From Diplolepis rosae (Eukaryota > Arthropoda > Insecta > Hymenoptera > Diplolepididae): DNA of 64,000 bases. This document shows, one piece after another, positions 54,840 through 64,000 of the stretch (positions within the stretch are counted from its first letter, which is position 1; each line of letters begins with the position of its first letter). The stretch lies in contig JAPYXD010000715.1 of NCBI GenBank assembly GCA_030998225.1, positions 6,204,501 to 6,268,500 on the forward strand, in the 5' to 3' direction. Made by a program: the position numbers and the translations under genes. The notes under the pieces were generated by a model, which was not told where the DNA came from, searched no databases, and was given only the letters and a program-made list of their open reading frames with translations.

Positions 54840-55510
54840 GACCGCTAACTCACTTTGAGTCTTTCAGAGTCGCCCAAGAAGTTGAGCCTTGGCAACGCGC
54901 TCCTAGAAGGTCCTTCTGTGGTGCCTGCTTGGTATCATGTGCGGCGTTTGAGGGAGTGGTAACACGGGTTCACCACCTTATTTCTGTCGACCCACTCAAT
55001 CTTGATGTGGGCGACCTTAATAAGCTGCAGGATCTGCGCCTCCTCCAGCAGGACATACGCCCTTCTGGTAATTCTGAAGGGTCTCTTAATTAGAGACATC
55101 TTCAAATCTATCGCCGATCCATGATCAAAGAAGCCTCTTACAGCCTCTTCAACAACCTTGACCTAAATGTCAGGTTTGATGTCCGAAATATTCACCTCAA
55201 TCTTGGGGATGAGGTGGCGGACAAATCCGCTCGCGCCAATAACCTCTTTGAGATTAGAGCCCAGCCACCCTCTGTCTTCTTGGGGACATTTAAATTTCAC
55301 CAAAAGATCCATCGAGTGAGTCTCCCCAATCCCCTGGACAGTGACCGCCAGTTCCTCAGATTTGGCCCGCTTCTTCAGGTCCTTCAATATGGCCGCGTAG
55401 CTCACCCCGTCAGCGGGCTTTATTAGCAACGTTTCTGGGCGGGCATGCCTTGGCCACTCCGGTTTAGGCTTCGACTTCCGAAGGTTCTTCCTAGTCGGAA
55501 CCTCCGTTTA
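54840..55510 (-). pseudogene. R1-type gag fragment, second element
   Basis: From about 55506 the minus frame reads EVPTRKNLRKSKPKPEWPRH, then LLIKPADGVSYAAILKDLKK, VTVQGIGETHSMDLLVKFKC and FVRHLIPKIEVNISDI. After a shift at about 55160 it reads EEAVRGFFDHG, SLIKRPFRITRRAYVLLEEA and IKVAHIKIEWVDRNK. These are R1-clade ORF1 blocks just before the zinc knuckles, which are lost. It differs in orientation from the R1-type element at 50.2-53.4 kb, so it is a separate fragment. Confidence 0.65.
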
Positions 55511-55514
55511 CTCC

Positions 55515-56860
55515 TCTTCTTTTGTGGCGTACATGTTACTTAACTTAACGAATTTGATGGGATGGTGTTCTTCACATTTTTCAATTCTACAATGTTTATT
55601 TACATATTCTTTACATTTTTATAGTGTTTTTTCTTTTCCGAATATGGCAAACCACAATTTTCGTTTTTTTTTAAATATCCGTTAACCAAGTTCGAATTAT
55701 AATAGAAAAAAAATCTTTGAAACGCAACAAAATAAGAAAAGACAGAAAATTAAAATATCAGAACATGTAATGAGTAAGTCTGAATAAATGGCAAATTTAG
55801 TTTTTTGAGCGCAATAATCGCCTTTTTTATCTAAATTCTTTTGAATATTGGAATGTCACTTTCCAAAACAATAAGGAGTTACAAAATACTAAAAATAATT
55901 TTGAAGAAATGTAATTTCGAAGCGATCGAAATAAGCAAGCACTCTAAATTATGAAATTTCGATTTCGACAAGCTTTAAAAGGAAGAATATAATAGTTTAA
56001 ACTTTTAATTACGGAAATTGTGAAGCGTACTAAATTTGATATCAAAATTGAGAAAATTTAAAAGAAAGCATTTCCAAAAATTTCCCATGTTATAAATTCA
56101 TTTTAGTTCCGTTTGGTCTCTGAGATGAAAAGAAAAGGTATAAGGGGACTTTTATTTTGTATACAAGACTGCATCAAAATGTCACAAGACTTTTATTAAG
56201 TTTCTTAGACAAAAGTTTTATTTTAAACAAAAACTAAACGGAACAGCATTCATTCATGATATTAGTTCGTTTCAAAATGACGATGCTTTTATTTAATTTG
56301 CACTCGTATGCAACTATATATTTATTTCTGACCGAGAGAAAGGAGTAATATTAAAAACCAATTTTCAGAAACGCTTCTCGGATTTAAAAATGTATAGTTC
56401 AAAATTGGTTTCTTCTGGGATGTTACATGTTACATGTTACATGTTACATCCTACCTTCAAAGAGTCCTAAAGTGATACTTAAGCGGTTTATATTACATTT
56501 AAAACAATGTTTATAATATTTCGCACAAAATTATGATACTTTACAGTCGATGCACAGTCTACTTTGCTGTAGAAAGATAAGTTTTCATTTTGTCACAAAA
56601 ATGCGAATATTCCTTGTGTATCCCAAACCGTTTTCTATTCACAAGGTTATAGCGCAGCCGTATTACAGGTATCGACTAGAGAAGAAAGATGTCCGAGTTT
56701 TCCCGTGCCACTACTTAATCTATCCGTGTCATAATGAACATCTAGTGAGATACCTAAAACCACAAAAGATAATTAGTACGGACCGTCGAATGTGAAAAAA
56801 AACCAAAATATTTCTTATTCTGTGTTACTTGAATGAACGAGAATCAAAATCAGGAGATGA
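55515..56860. other. Non-coding stretch downstream of the MFSD14 exon
   Basis: AT-rich with no domain. It contains a (tgttaca)4 microsatellite at 56421-56448. The frame at 56550-56795 is chance. Confidence 0.4.
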
Positions 56861-57268
56861 TTTGATACTAGTGTGTAAAAAACTTTATTATGTAACGAAA
56901 TTTGAAATTAATTTTCTAATATATACAATATAAAGTAATGTGATATACAAGTTCATAAAGAAATTCTTCTTTAATAAAACATCATTAAATCAAATCTACT
57001 GAAAAATAAGTCGATGCTTATTTTGTGAAGTAAAAAATTGAAACTGAACATATAAAATAAAGCCCACCACCAGTTATCTACTTTTTTTAATAATGGTAAG
57101 CTGTGACGTACATTTTTGATAGACGTATTTACCGGAAGTTCTCCGGGAGGTAGATGAGTGATGAATATGTCCCGTTAGCATTGGATTAGATTCAGGTATA
57201 AACGCAGCTACAAGTAAAGCACAAATCACCAGTAACGCACCGAACACGAATGGAGGTCCTGGCACCAA
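56860..57268 (-). CDS. MFSD14/HIAT1-like transporter, last coding exon and 3' UTR
   Basis: A pyrimidine-rich acceptor (CGTGTTTTCAG) precedes 57268. The exon is open in phase 0 for 64 codons to TAG at 57074-57076. It reads LVPGPPFVFGALLVICALLV, then AAFIPESNPML. This is the last membrane helix and following tail of MFSD14/HIAT1-type major facilitator proteins, where a (I/L)IPGPPF(L/V)FGA...ALLVALFIPE block is conserved. The tail (SSTSRRTSGKYVYQ) is cytosolic. AATAAA on the minus strand lies at 56884-56889. Upstream exons must lie at higher coordinates and were not found, perhaps beyond the window. Confidence 0.6.
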
Positions 57269-57269
57269 C

Positions 57270-57638
57270 TGAAAACACGAGAAAGATTTAGTTTTTAATA
57301 GGAGTTAAAGTTCTAAGTATTTTAATATCCTAACTGAAGTATGCACCTGAATGAAAAAAGATAAATTTGTCGATTTTATTTGATGTTATGAGATGGATAT
57401 ATTTCTGAGGCGTAATGATAATTGGCGATTTTCGGTATTAAAATTCGGAAAAGCGGTTATCACGGATTTTCTTGAAGCTACCTTTACTAAACGAATTTTG
57501 TGACGCTATTCCGAATATGGTAGTGAAATAAAATGGTTTTCTTTATAAAAATATATTTAAAAATAAAATGGATAAAAATTCAAACAAAAAAAGCTAATAA
57601 CTAAAAATTTGTTCACAAAAAAAATTTAAATACATATA
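57270..57638. other. Presumed intron of the MFSD14-like gene
   Basis: AT-rich, with no coding signal. If the gene continues to the right, this and the following transposons lie in its last intron. Confidence 0.35.
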
Positions 57639-58076
57639 CCAGGTGTATAAGCTTGAATCCGCTGTTTTCTCAAAGATTGCGTTACTGAGCGTATTAAGCT
57701 AACATGGACACGCCATACTTTTTTTTATGAGTTTGACATCTGTCAACATTAATCAGTGAAAAATCTTCAGCAATTCCATACAACAATATACATTTTTCTT
57801 TTGGTAATCATGTCTAGTTTTTTGCCAGAAAAAGAGCATATGCGGGAAGCTCTGCTCTTCTGTCTCAATTTGAAAAATTCAGCTGCCGAATCGCATCGCA
57901 CTTCGATTCTTACGAAGACGTCCGAAAATGGCTTGATGAGTGTTTTGCCTCGAAAGAGAAGGAATTTGAAAAATGTGCAGCTAGTCAGGCCAAGTACTTA
58001 GAATAAATTTTTTTTAGCTAGAAAAAACATGTATTTTTCTGACTAAAAAACAGCCGATTTAAACTTATACATCTGG
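57639..58076 (+). mobile_element. Internally deleted mariner (438 bp)
   Basis: The ends CCAGGTGTATAAGCTTGAAT and the complement CCAGATGTATAAGTTTAAAT are bordered by TA (57637-57638, 58077-58078). From 57810 the sequence encodes a mariner-type N-terminus (MSSFLPEKEHMREALLFCLN, KNSAAESHR). It then jumps, in another frame, to the C-terminus (SYEDVRKWLDECFASKEKEF ... AKYLE, stop at about 58002). The whole catalytic core is missing. It can move only with help in trans. Confidence 0.75.
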
Positions 58077-58079
58077 TAT

Positions 58080-59350
58080 TAATTAGTTATGCATGATTTT
58101 AATAATTTCTAAGTTAATAAACAATAAGAAAGAACTTAGATTAAATCGATAATTGATCAAGCTCCTGGAACGCGATTATCGACTAATCAGCCATCGGAAG
58201 GTTTCTTTTCTATCTCAAATTTTAATACTTTTACTAACATATCCCAATAGTAAATTGGAACGCGCATATTTTAGGATCTACACGAAGAAAAGTTTGGTGG
58301 AACCGCTCGCCTACTAAACTTCTCTCCATGTATGGAAAAATTAGTTCATTCTGTTTCTTTTCAAGATGATCAAGAAAATATGGCTTTCTTCGCATTCAGA
58401 AAATAATTCGTTTTTTGTTCTCAACTCACTATAAACTCCAAACTAAAATTCATTTTTTCGATAAAAAATTCAGAAAATAAGTAATACAATGTAGATAAGT
58501 TAACAACACTCTCATAATTTCGTTTAATCGTTTTTGAAATTGTATAAAAATTCGTTATCAAGCTGTAGCGTAAATAATGTAATTAAATTTTCAAGCGTTT
58601 CGAGAGTCGAGCGAATTTGAAGGAATATTAAATATACTGTCACCAAAATTAAATAAAGATTTGCCGAATATTTTTGGTAGTCCGGAATGTTTTTTTCCTT
58701 GTTTATATCGAAAAATCTCCACATTACCAGGTCAGTCTTATTACACTGCTCTAAGTGACTGAATTGGCTTTTCTTTTGACGATCAGACTGATCTACAGTC
58801 TTGTTTTCATTGACTGGACTGTCTTCTACCTTCAATATTTCAAACAGTATTTACATTTCCAGGATTACCCCATAGTTTCATCTATTATTGCCAGGACAGC
58901 CTTATTATGTTGCCCTCATTAGCGGAATTATTCTTGTCAGTATTTTAAGTGATTGTGATTATCATATTCTATTGAAATATCTGCATATGATCATAAAGTT
59001 TCGAACGGTACATTAGATTTGCTTGTGGTCATACTTGACACGTTAAACTCCTATGTTAGAATCTTTTGATTTTTGAAACTCGTGCTCATAGGGACTTTTG
59101 GTCAGGAGGTTTGGAACTATATTATGTCACAATTTTAGGGAATTTAAACGGGACTCGATTTTAATTTAAAGTGTGCGGGGTCCTTTTGAAAAAGGAAATT
59201 TAAAAACAATTAAAATAATATTCCAAAAATTATTGATAAAATCAATGAAAATATTTAACGTCCGAGGTCAAATTATGAAAAAAGCTAAATTTAAAAAAAA
59301 AGGTGGAAATTATTAATGTTAGATGAAAAATATGGACCATTTTCATTATA
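58080..59350. other. Non-coding stretch between two mariners
   Basis: The 103-codon minus frame at 58524-58835 has a hydrophobic segment, but no start context, domain or neighbour to support it. Otherwise nothing is seen. Confidence 0.35.
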
Positions 59351-59353
59351 ATA

Positions 59354-60558
59354 ACACGTGGATCAATAAGTCCAGGGACTGACACATAGATGGCGTTGTC
59401 AACAAAAGTTCTGCATGATTTTTCATGAGTACCAACCTTCAAAAGATACCTGTCAAAATTTCGTCTGTTGATTTACCATTGCATTTTGATGAAAAAAAAA
59501 CACAGTGCAAGCTCAGCAATGGCTTGGAAAGTGCTACGGGGACTCTGCTCCATCAGAAACAACCATTTGTCGGTGGTATGCTGAGTTCCAACGTGGTCGT
59601 ACAGACACTGAAGATGCTGAACGCTCCAGCCGGCCAAATGAGGTACTTACACCGGAAACCATAAAAAACAGTCCACCACATCGTTTTCGAAAACCGCAAA
59701 TTAAAATTGCGTGTTATAGCTGACACCTTAAAGATATCATACGGCAGTGTGTACGATATTTTGCATAAACATTTGTCTATGAGGAAGCTGTTGTCAAAGT
59801 GGGTGCCGCGCTTGCTCACTGTGGACCAAAAACGACAACGTGCTGTTGATTCCGAGCGCTGTTTAGAGTTGTTTCGCCAAAATATACCGAATTTTTTGCA
59901 TCGGTATGTGACAATGACGAAACCTGGATCCATCACTACACTCCGGAGTCAAAGCGGTCGTCAGCCGAGTGGACTGCAGTCGGTGAGAAGCGCCCGAAGC
60001 GGCCAAAAACGCAAATGTGGGCCGGTAAGGTTATGGCCTCAGTATTTTGGGATGCTCATGAAGTTTTGTTCATCGTCTACCTTGAAAAAGGTAAGACGAT
60101 CAATAGCGAACGTTACACTGGCCAATTGATGCGTTTGAAGAACGAGATCGGTAAGAAATGGCTCCAAATGAAGAAGAAAAAAGTGCTCTTTCACCAAGAC
60201 AATGCGCCGTGTCACAAGTCACTCGCTACCATGGCAAAATTGAATGAATTGAGCTTCAAATTGCTTCCGCACCCACTATATTCACCGGATCTGGCCCCCA
60301 GCGACTACTACCTGTTTGCAGAACTCATACAAATGCTCCAAGGAAATAGATTCTACTCCAACGAGGAAGTCATCACCGAAACGAACGCTTATTTCGAGGC
60401 CAAAGATAAATCGTTCTACAAGAAAGGTATTGAAATGTTAGAGAAGCGCTGGACTGATTGTGTTGCTTTTGAAGGAGACTATGTTGATGAATAAAGTCGA
60501 GTTTTGCCAAAAAAATGTGTTTTTCCTAGTTAGTCCCGGGACTTATTGATTCACGTGT
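59354..60558 (+). mobile_element. Full-length mariner (DD34D), 1205 bp
   Basis: TIRs of about 30 bases: ACACGTGGATCAATAAGTCC, and the complement of the right end ACACGTGAATCAATAAGTCC. TA borders both sides (59352-59353, 60559-60560). Length and ends fit a complete mariner. The transposase inside is frameshifted. Confidence 0.85.
59425..60494 (+). pseudogene. Mariner DD34D transposase, several frameshifts
   Basis: Segments in order: an HTH region (CYGDSAPSETTICRWYAEFQ, RGRTDTEDAERSSRP), the second HTH (RVIADTLKISYGSVYDILHK), the WVPRLLT.DQKR linker, and the first Asp in DNDETWIHHYTPESKR (different frame from about 59912). The second Asp is in VLFHQDNAPCHKS and the third in YSPDLAPSDYYLF, 34 residues later (DD34D). 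Frame changes near 59505-59700, 59910 and 60020 and the shifted N-terminus prevent a product. The last frame (60015-60494) ends naturally. Confidence 0.8.
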
Positions 60559-60560
60559 TA

Positions 60561-61014
60561 AATCAATTTATTCAAAAAAATAAAAATCTAAAAAATATAG
60601 TTTAGTTACCTTAGTCTAAGAATAATATCATTTGTAAACTTTATAAATTATTGTCAACACTCAGTAGTCACATCGAATATTCATCATGAAAAAAATTAGA
60701 ATATAATGTCATCAAAAACAAGGTCCTTCATAAAATAACAATATTAAAAACATTAGTAACGTTTTTCAACTAATCAAATATACAATTAAAATAATCTGGG
60801 AGCAAGAGAATCATGCTCTGCTCTGAAGTTAAAATTTAAAACTGACAGTAATGACTTACAATCTTATAATCCGAGACTATATGAAATTGTTGTGAATTAC
60901 ATTACCAACAACAACGATAATAAACAAAAATAAGCGAATAATAATAATAAGGATCCCGAAACAAGAACAAATTAAATTTGAGGAATTAGTCAAAAATAAT
61001 TGTTAATATTTTTT
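60561..61014. other. Non-coding AT-rich stretch
   Basis: Nothing recognised. Confidence 0.4.
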
Positions 61015-61820
61015 TATGAAAAAAGATCCAGTAACATATTATAAGATTTATTCAGATTTTCAATATCTGTAATTTTGTTGATACTATTAATACCTTATTT
61101 TTTTATATAAACCATTTCTGCAAAACTTCTTTTATAAAAATTAGTTTCATAATGTAAAACTGGTGTGTTTTCCCATAGAAACTAATAGTTAGTATCATCC
61201 CTATTTTCTGTTAAGTGTTTGCTAATATCATTGTGATACTTTTCATTCAATTTAATACTATCAATACGTTCCTTTTTTGAATTCTCAAAGGGCGTTTAGT
61301 TTGGCCTATATAGCATATTACACATTTACAATTAATTTTATAAACAACGTTTTCTTCCAGCCTATCTAAAGGATTCTCATGTTCAATTAAAATTTTTAAA
61401 TAAGTTTGCAACCAAAGTAAGAGAATATTTAAATAATACTTTTTCTAACCAAAAATTTAATGAAGATGTTAGTTATCAATTAACCTTAAATGATTGTTAT
61501 GGCAGTTGCAATTCTAAATTAAATAAAAAATTTATTTGAACAGGCACATTTGTAAACAAAGAAGAAACATCCAAAGAAACCATAACAAAATTTTTACATT
61601 GTTAATTCTGTCAATAAGGGCAATAGAATTTTTTACAAAAAAACTACTGGTCTGAAAGGGCAATTTTCTTTATGTATTTTTGGAAAGTAAAAGGTAGAAC
61701 TAAATTTCTAACCAAGTCTCAAAATATCATTTACAGAATCAGGAATATTAATATCAGTGTAGTTTATCAACCGCATGGGTCGTTTTTACCTGAGTTCTTA
61801 TGAATTTCATATTGGTTAAG
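61015..61820 (-). pseudogene. Penelope-like element: RT remnants and GIY-YIG endonuclease
   Basis: On the minus strand, from about 61800: SVNDILRLG, then FPKIHKENCPFRPVV (61690-61640) and VSLDVSSLFTNVPV (61590-61540). These are the fingers and first-Asp motifs of Penelope-type reverse transcriptase; the YxDD part is deleted. The C-terminal domain follows: VVYKINCKCVICYIGQTKRP (61350-61290), a GIY-YIG nuclease start, then LHYETNFYKRSFAEMVYIKK and INSINKITDIENLNKSY (to about 61040). Stops and short gaps make it inactive. Confidence 0.7.
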
Positions 61821-61829
61821 AATTATTTA

Positions 61830-62535
61830 CGAATCTTTCTTAGAATGTAATTTATTAAATTTTTTATTTAATTTCGAATTGCAACTGTCATAACAATCAT
61901 TTAAGGATAACTGATAACTAACAACTTCATTAAATTATTGGTGGCAAATAGTATTTTTCAAACACTCCTTTATTCTGGCTGTAAACTTATTTAAAAATTT
62001 TAAGTGAACATGAGAATACTTTAGATAGGCAGGAAAAAATGTTTTTTATAAAATTAATTGTAAACGTGGAAAATGCTATATAGGCCAAACTAAACGTCCT
62101 TTGAGAATTCGAAAAAGGAACATTTTGATAGTATTAAGGTTGTTCAAGCGGAAACCCAGTTAGTGCAAGATTGTTCTGTAATTTTGTGTGCTGAGTTTAG
62201 GCAGTCTAACGGATGTCTATGCAAAAAATGAATCGTTGTTACAGCACAGACATTTCACTCGAGATTAAATTCAGAGTAACAGTGTTCGCTCGAACTACCT
62301 TAAGTTGAATGAAAAGTATCCCAATGTTATTAGCAAACATTTAACAGAAAATAGGGTTGATATTAACAATTATTTTCTATGGGAAAAACACCAGTTTTAC
62401 ATTATGAAACTAATTTTTACAAAAGAAGCTTTGCAGAAATGGTTTATTTAAAAAAAGAAGGTATTAATAGTATCAACAAAATTACAGGTATTGAAAATCT
62501 GAATAAATTTGAATGAATCTTACTGGATCTTTTTT
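61830..62535 (+). pseudogene. Penelope-like element: second GIY-YIG end, opposite orientation
   Basis: Plus-strand relative of 61015-61560, running from about 61880 to 62530, so the two form a head-to-head pair. It reads VFYKINCKRGKCYIGQTKRP (62045-62105), then the LHYETNFYKRSFAEMVYLKK block near 62393 and INSINKITGIENLNK near 62465. It is broken by a 162-bp MITE at 62138-62299 and by frame changes. Inverted flanking copies are a known habit of Penelope-like elements. Confidence 0.65.
62138..62299. mobile_element. TTAA-flanked MITE C (162 bp) in the Penelope-like element
   Basis: The ends GGTTGTTCAAGCGGAAAC and the complement GGTAGTTCGAGCGAACAC are flanked by TTAA (62134-62137, 62300-62303). 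The other Penelope-like arm shows the empty site (complement of about 61240-61260: gatagtattaaattgaatga), so the insertion and its TTAA duplication are directly confirmed. Confidence 0.8.
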
Positions 62536-63270
62536 CGTAAAAAATATTAAGATTGTATGTAAAAAAATCGATCTCCGGTAGAATTTTTTAAAAATGACAA
62601 TATATTTAAATAGAATGATTATTTATATGCTAAATTAATTTCAAATTTTTCAACCCGATCGATGCTGAGATAATTAATGTCAAAGTTGAATACTTTAACA
62701 GGTAATTCATGGGCAATGCATATGCACTCTCCACATTTTAATTTGTAGTAACGAAACGCATCGGTAAAGAAATTTTAAAAAATTCGGTATTTGTGCTGCT
62801 TGAAAACACAAATTTTCGAAAAAAACACCAAATCTTTCCGACGAGTGGTTTGATAGATAATCTAATGAAAAACATTGAAATTTCAATCACTTTCAAACGG
62901 ATAAACGTAACACACACACACAACCAGCTTGGACGCGTACGCGAAATCAAGTCGGCTGTATAAAACCATGAATAATATTTATTAAAAATGTTATTAAATT
63001 AACAAAGACTTTTTTTTACCTCTTAACAATAATCGTTGACATCAAGCTATCCAAACGCATATTACAGTTATTCAATGATGGTTAGGTTTAAATTGCAATA
63101 CGCATATTACAAACTCTAAGCCAGTTGCGCACTAAAATTTTCAGCATGTTTGCCCACGAAAATTTGTCAAAACAGCATAGCTCGACGGTGCCATACGGGA
63201 CTCTACTATATGTACGGGGATGGGATTTGCATTCAAGCTTAACAATTATTTTCTACTAATTCTTCAAATT
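62536..63270. other. Non-coding stretch
   Basis: It has a short (ca)n run near 62910 and a repeated 'acgcatattaca' word (about 63056 and 63101). No gene is seen. Confidence 0.35.
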
Positions 63271-63273
63271 TAA

Positions 63274-63965
63274 GGGGCAATGCCAGTGTGAGCAGTGAAA
63301 ATTTGGGTGATTTTCGGGAATTTTTTGGGAGAAAAGTACTTAATTAAATGTTTCACAAAATTAAGAAAATATTTGGCTATATTTGACCTATATTACATAA
63401 TTTTTTTCTACAAAAATATTGAGATCCAAGCGACTTATGCGCTGTCTTCGGAGACACCAAAAAAAAGTTCCTCCACTGCTGACATGATTCCGGCCGATTG
63501 AGTGGCTGAAACCGAAAAAGGAAAAAATTTCGTTGAACTGGAAGGTATTTCCTGTACAATGACTTAAGATTTTCGAAAAATATCAAAATCTAACAAAATG
63601 GCGTAGTTATGAAAAAAATTCTGCTTTCTTGCCTATAAAATGGTCGTTTTTTCAATGCAAAATCGTCAATTTTCATCCAATTAAAAATATCCTACGTCAT
63701 TGTAGAGTAAATATATCCAATAGTAATCATTGCAAGTACAAATTTCAAGTCAATCGGATAATTGCTCTTTAAGTTGCAATGTCAGCAAATTTAAAAAATC
63801 TCATTTCGAGAAAAACGCGTTTAAAGATGTAACTATCGATTTTTGCAAGATAAAATGATATTTACCATAAAAACTGTTAATCAGCTATACCTGGTCCATA
63901 CAATGGACTGTTGAAAAAGGCACAAAAAAATCGATGTTTTGAAAGTGTCACACTGGCATAGCCCC
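63274..63965. mobile_element. TTAA-flanked MITE D, GGGGCAATGCCAGTGTGA ends (692 bp)
   Basis: The left end GGGGCAATGCCAGTGTGA is mirrored by TCACACTGGCATAGCCCC at the right, one mismatch in 18. TTAA borders both sides (63270-63273, 63966-63969). Frames at 63295-63586 are chance. Confidence 0.75.
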
Positions 63966-64000
63966 TTAATTTTATCTTAGTTCTGGATCATTATTATTAT

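Noticed and set aside
58524..58835. 103-codon minus frame as a membrane protein gene
   Set aside because: No domain, splice signals or related copy; base composition alone can give it in AT-rich sequence.

Overview
The window looks like an AT-rich insect (arthropod) nuclear genome segment. It has no operons or bacterial-type genes. It is built almost entirely of transposable elements of kinds common in insects: R1-, I- and Jockey-type non-LTR elements, Gypsy LTR elements, mariners, a P-like element carrying a THAP domain, a Penelope-like element and many TIR-flanked MITEs. A hymenopteran is possible, but the sequence does not settle the order. Nearly every transposon ORF is broken by stops or frameshifts. 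The only part I would assign to an ordinary host gene is one terminal coding exon of an MFSD14/HIAT1-type transporter (57074-57268, minus strand). A coiled-coil exon with both splice signals (28403-28584, minus) may be another gene fragment.

Layout. 0.1-2.5 kb: a TIR transposon flanked by TATCGATA. 2.8-4.6 kb: a hAT-like MITE, a retroelement gag fragment and a ~290-bp satellite. 4.7-9.8 kb: a palindromic MITE with an 11-bp array, palindromic repeats, short tandem repeats and one dispersed repeat. 9.8-12.1 kb: a DD41D mariner fragment joined to an I/Jockey-like non-LTR element. 12.3-15.2 kb: a minisatellite broken by P-like copy 1. 15.2-28.0 kb: LTR pieces and a Gypsy pol, cut by a 7.2-kb nested insertion stack. 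28-31.5 kb: the coiled-coil exon and two TTAA-flanked elements. 31.5-34.0 kb: P-like copy 2. 34.8-40.6 kb: a 5S-like sequence and a Jockey-type element broken by four TIR elements. 40.1-49.1 kb: an 8.9-kb near-perfect palindrome whose arms carry decayed copies of an uncharacterised animal gene family. 50.2-53.4 kb: an R1-type element. 54.8-55.5 kb: a second R1-type gag fragment. 56.9-57.3 kb: the MFSD14 exon. 57.6-64 kb: two mariners, a head-to-head Penelope-like element and TTAA MITEs.

The strongest results come from exact boundaries. The two 2.46-kb THAP elements are separate insertions, each with its own perfect 8-bp target duplication (GCTCAAAT and GAAGTGAT), so they are not a segmental duplication. 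Both carry the same Tc1-type MITE in the same place and the same altered THAP zinc ligand, so an already defective copy was probably mobilised in trans. The Gypsy element is split by an insertion with a 4-bp duplication (TTAT). Inside that insertion a pogo-like MITE sits in the TA of what reads as the LTR TATA box. Several MITE insertions are confirmed by related empty sites elsewhere in the window.

Limits: all family names come from reading translations and termini by eye. No alignment, database search or repeat library was available. Clade names are therefore best estimates, and percentages are avoided unless counted directly.
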